Source of the DNA: Gammaproteobacteria bacterium
GTDB taxonomy: Bacteria > Pseudomonadota > Gammaproteobacteria > UBA6429 > Thiohalophilaceae
Assembly (NCBI GenBank): GCA_016125505.1
Contig: WGLP01000002.1
Location: 124,001 to 188,000 of the forward strand
Direction: 5' to 3'
DNA length: 64,000 bases
A program made the translations under genes and the position numbers. The notes beneath the pieces are model-generated. The model did not search any database. It was not told where the DNA came from and saw only the letters and a program-made list of their open reading frames with translations. Positions 61,763 to 64,000 of the stretch are shown here, piece by piece (the first letter of the stretch is position 1; each line of letters starts with the position of its first letter).

Positions 61763-63334
61763 ATGTCGTCAACAAGTAAGTTATCGGATCCAAAAAGCGT
61801 TATTCGTGTGCGCAATGCACGTCTGGCGGATGTCCCCGCCATCAGCGAAATGACACGCCGTATCTATGCAGGCACCGGCATGATTGGCCATACCGAGTCC
61901 GCATTAACCGGCCAGATCAATAATTTCCCGCAAGGCCAGTTTGTCATTACCGTCGACGAGAAGATTGTTGGCTATTGCGCAACGATTATTGTCGATGACG
62001 CGGCGCTGAAGAAACACAGCTGGAATGAAATTACGGGAAACGGATTCGGTACGCGCCATGACCGTCAGGGCAGTTGGCTCTACGGTATGGAGATGTGCGT
62101 TGACCCTGAGTATCGGGGCTATCGTCTCGGCCAGCGGCTCTATAATGAACGCAAGAAACTCTGTCAGTCGCTCAACCTCAAGGGCATCATCTTTGGCGGG
62201 CGTCTGCCGACATTATATAAGCGTCTCAATAAATACCAGAGCGTCGATGCTTATGTTGAAGCCATCAAAGAGAAGAAGGTCCGGGACCCGGTGCTGTCGT
62301 TCCAGCTGCATAACGGCTTTGAATTGATTGGTATCCTGCCGGATTATCTGCCGAACGATCACCAGTCAATGGGTTATGGCATGCATCTGGTCTGGCGCAA
62401 TCCAAAAGTGCCGGATGAACAGAACGCCAAGAAAGAGAAGCGTTATGGCGGGCGCTTGCCGGATACGGTACGGATCGGTACGGTCCAGTTCATGCAACGC
62501 AAGGTGCATTCATTTGAGGAATTTATCGATGTCGTTGCGTATTTCGTCGACGTGGTTGCCGATTACAAGGGCGATTTCGTCGTGTTCCCCGAGCTTTTCA
62601 CCTTACAACTGCTTTCGATAGATAACCGCGAGGTTTCCCCATCCGAAGCGATTGAGGCGCTGACAAATTATACGCCGCGATTCAAGGAAGCCATGCGGGA
62701 CATGGCGATCCGCTATAACATAAACATTATTGGCGGCTCGCATCCTACCCGTGTTGAGAGCGGCAATGTCGAAAATATCTCCTACGTCTTCCTGCGCGAC
62801 GGCAGGGTGCATCAGCAACCCAAGATCCATCCCACGCCAAATGAAGTGTACTGGTGGAATATCGAAGGCGGTACCGAACTCAAACCGATCGATACCGACT
62901 GCGGGCCGATCGGCGTGCTCATTTGCTACGATTCGGAATTTCCCGAACTCGCCAGACATCTGACCGATCAGGGCATTCAAATCCTGTTCGTTCCATTCTG
63001 TACCGACGAAAGACAGAGTTATTTACGGGTACGTTACTGCTGCCAGGCGCGGGCCGTGGAAAACCAGATCTACGTGGTGATGTCAGGCAATGTCGGTAAC
63101 CTGCCTTATGTCTCCAACATGGATATCCAGTATGCGCAGAGTTGTGTGTTAACCCCGTGCGATTTCCCGTTTGCACGCGACGGCATCGCCGCGGACACGA
63201 CGCCAAATGCGGAAACAGTGGCGATTGCCGATTTACGGCTCGAGAGCCTGACGATGGCGCGCAATAACGGCACGGTCAAGAATCTGCGCGACCGCAGGCA
63301 CGATCTTTACCATGTGCAGTGGCGCGGAAAGTAA
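61763..63334 (+). CDS. Fused GNAT acetyltransferase and carbon-nitrogen hydrolase
   Basis: A 523-residue cytoplasmic protein. Residues about 12-215 form a GNAT acetyltransferase (with the YRGYRLGQRLYNERKKL acetyl-CoA motif); residues about 225-515 form a nitrilase-type hydrolase with the Glu in FPELFT, Lys in PKIHPTPNE and Cys in LICYDSEFPE. All three catalytic residues are present. GGAGGT precedes the ATG at 61763. The fusion is known in gammaproteobacteria; the joined reaction is unknown. Confidence 0.92.
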   Translation: MSSTSKLSDPKSVIRVRNARLADVPAISEMTRRIYAGTGMIGHTESALTGQINNFPQGQFVITVDEKIVGYCATIIVDDAALKKHSWNEITGNGFGTRHDRQGSWLYGMEMCVDPEYRGYRLGQRLYNERKKLCQSLNLKGIIFGGRLPTLYKRLNKYQSVDAYVEAIKEKKVRDPVLSFQLHNGFELIGILPDYLPNDHQSMGYGMHLVWRNPKVPDEQNAKKEKRYGGRLPDTVRIGTVQFMQRKVHSFEEFIDVVAYFVDVVADYKGDFVVFPELFTLQLLSIDNREVSPSEAIEALTNYTPRFKEAMRDMAIRYNINIIGGSHPTRVESGNVENISYVFLRDGRVHQQPKIHPTPNEVYWWNIEGGTELKPIDTDCGPIGVLICYDSEFPELARHLTDQGIQILFVPFCTDERQSYLRVRYCCQARAVENQIYVVMSGNVGNLPYVSNMDIQYAQSCVLTPCDFPFARDGIAADTTPNAETVAIADLRLESLTMARNNGTVKNLRDRRHDLYHVQWRGK

Positions 63335-63399
63335 ACGTCCGGGAAATTTCGAACCCGGTCCTTTGCCGCCACCGCACAGCGAGCGGATACGGCCTGGCA

Positions 63400-64000
63400 T
63401 TATCCGAATAATTTTTCGGTCATGACCTCCGCAAAATCGATGCCCCAGTTGGGGACCTTGCCGTGGCGATTGAAGAACAGGGTTTTGTACTGCATCTTCA
63501 GCATATACGGCACGCGCCCCATCTTGAGGACGGCATCGTTACCGCCATACCAGGTATTCGAGCGGATATAAAAGGCCTGGTTCGCACCCATATCACCGAT
63601 GCAAAGCACTACCGGTTGCAGATACTCTTCCGCCAGCTTGTCACTGACTCGATTCATCTCATTGCCGATCTGGCGTCCGATGATCTCGCACTGCTGGTGC
63701 CCGATCGCACCCAGCTTCGGCACCGTCACCGCCGCCGCATCACCGGCAGCGAAGATATGCGGATAGTCGGGGTTGCGCATGTGCAGATTGGTCCTGATAA
63801 ACCCCATGCTGTCACTGATGGGCAGGTCGCGCAGGAAGTCGTGAGCCACCCAGTCCGGGAAGATGATCTTGATCTCGGCCTCGAGGGAATCACCGCTGGC
63901 AAACTCAATGCCGTCAGCGGTCAGCCGGGTGATATCCCGGGTTTCGTTTTTGTAACCGAAGCCCATACCCGATGCGATCTCGAGTAACTGATTGACCACG
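63400..64000 (-). CDS. Partial FAD-dependent oxidoreductase, SQR/NDH-2-like
   Basis: The gene continues past the right edge, so the N-terminal FAD-binding part and start are missing; about 200 C-terminal residues are seen. The HIFAAGDAAAV motif binds FAD, followed by LGAIGHQQCEIIGRQI, which resembles sulfide:quinone oxidoreductase and related flavoproteins. The conserved catalytic cysteines cannot be fully judged from this piece. It converges on the acetyltransferase-nitrilase gene. It may oxidise sulfide or NADH and reduce quinone. Confidence 0.8.
   Translation of the reverse strand, partial: VVNQLLEIASGMGFGYKNETRDITRLTADGIEFASGDSLEAEIKIIFPDWVAHDFLRDLPISDSMGFIRTNLHMRNPDYPHIFAAGDAAAVTVPKLGAIGHQQCEIIGRQIGNEMNRVSDKLAEEYLQPVVLCIGDMGANQAFYIRSNTWYGGNDAVLKMGRVPYMLKMQYKTLFFNRHGKVPNWGIDFAEVMTEKLFG

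Noticed and set aside
63339..63358. Short GC inverted repeat (CCGGG/CCCGG) after the nitrilase fusion gene
   Set aside because: Only five base pairs with no T-run; too weak to call as a terminator.

Overview
The window reads as chromosomal DNA of a gammaproteobacterium, most likely an environmental, respiratory, possibly sulfur- or metal-metabolising lineage. The basis is gene content: an adjacent yheT-yheU pair, a DsrC/TusE-like protein, an NDH-2, an SQR-like flavoprotein cut by the right edge, a Sco/PCuAC copper pair, an RNA-binding RRM protein, and a giant multihaem cytochrome. No rRNA, tRNA, CRISPR array, phage or intact insertion sequence was seen. Genes are dense, on both strands, with typical Shine-Dalgarno sites; several starts were moved downstream of the longest open frame to match an RBS or signal peptide.

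Layout. 1-2.2 kb: the end of an apparent aldehyde-oxidoreductase accessory cluster (flavoprotein, MoaD-like, small unknown) facing an NDH-2. 2.5-7.0 kb: an AT-richer block (M15 peptidase, lipoprotein, DUF3015, DUF4105) bounded by two copies of a 25-base direct repeat. 7.3-16.2 kb: SulP transporter, beta-barrel protein, small secreted protein, YheT/YheU, polysaccharide flippase, beta-propeller lipoprotein, GNAT protein. 16.3-26.5 kb: histone-deacetylase-like hydrolase, unknown proteins, sigma54 activator with a Cys-rich PAS domain, SLC13 permease, GGDEF/EAL protein, two YciI proteins. 26.7-36.6 kb: TolC plus RND pump without an adaptor, DUF2189 protein, a membrane/TPR gene pair that looks like one gene split by a frameshift, and a site-2 protease. 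37.1-39.7 kb: ExeA-like ATPase fused to FHA, a three-gene operon containing a 34-residue membrane peptide missed by ordinary length cut-offs, and IF-1.

40.0-47.7 kb is the most distinctive part: a 1135-residue lipoprotein with 33 haem-binding motifs, followed on the same strand by a metallo-beta-lactamase-fold protein, a repeat lipoprotein, a secreted protein and a dihaem peroxidase. Two perfect palindromes with TT centres lie in front of the second and third genes. I read this as a candidate surface electron-transfer locus (inference). Next come a stand-alone RuBisCO-small-subunit-like protein, a double alpha/beta hydrolase with atypical nucleophile elbows, and a copper module.

52.9-56.2 kb holds an orphan DUF4157 (eCIS-core) protein with an unassigned C-terminal region and a tightly linked partner, a possible toxin/immunity pair (inference). 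The right end has a GST, a DsrC-like protein missing its terminal cysteine, a MoxR-DUF58-transglutaminase operon, an acetyltransferase-nitrilase fusion, and the partial flavoprotein.
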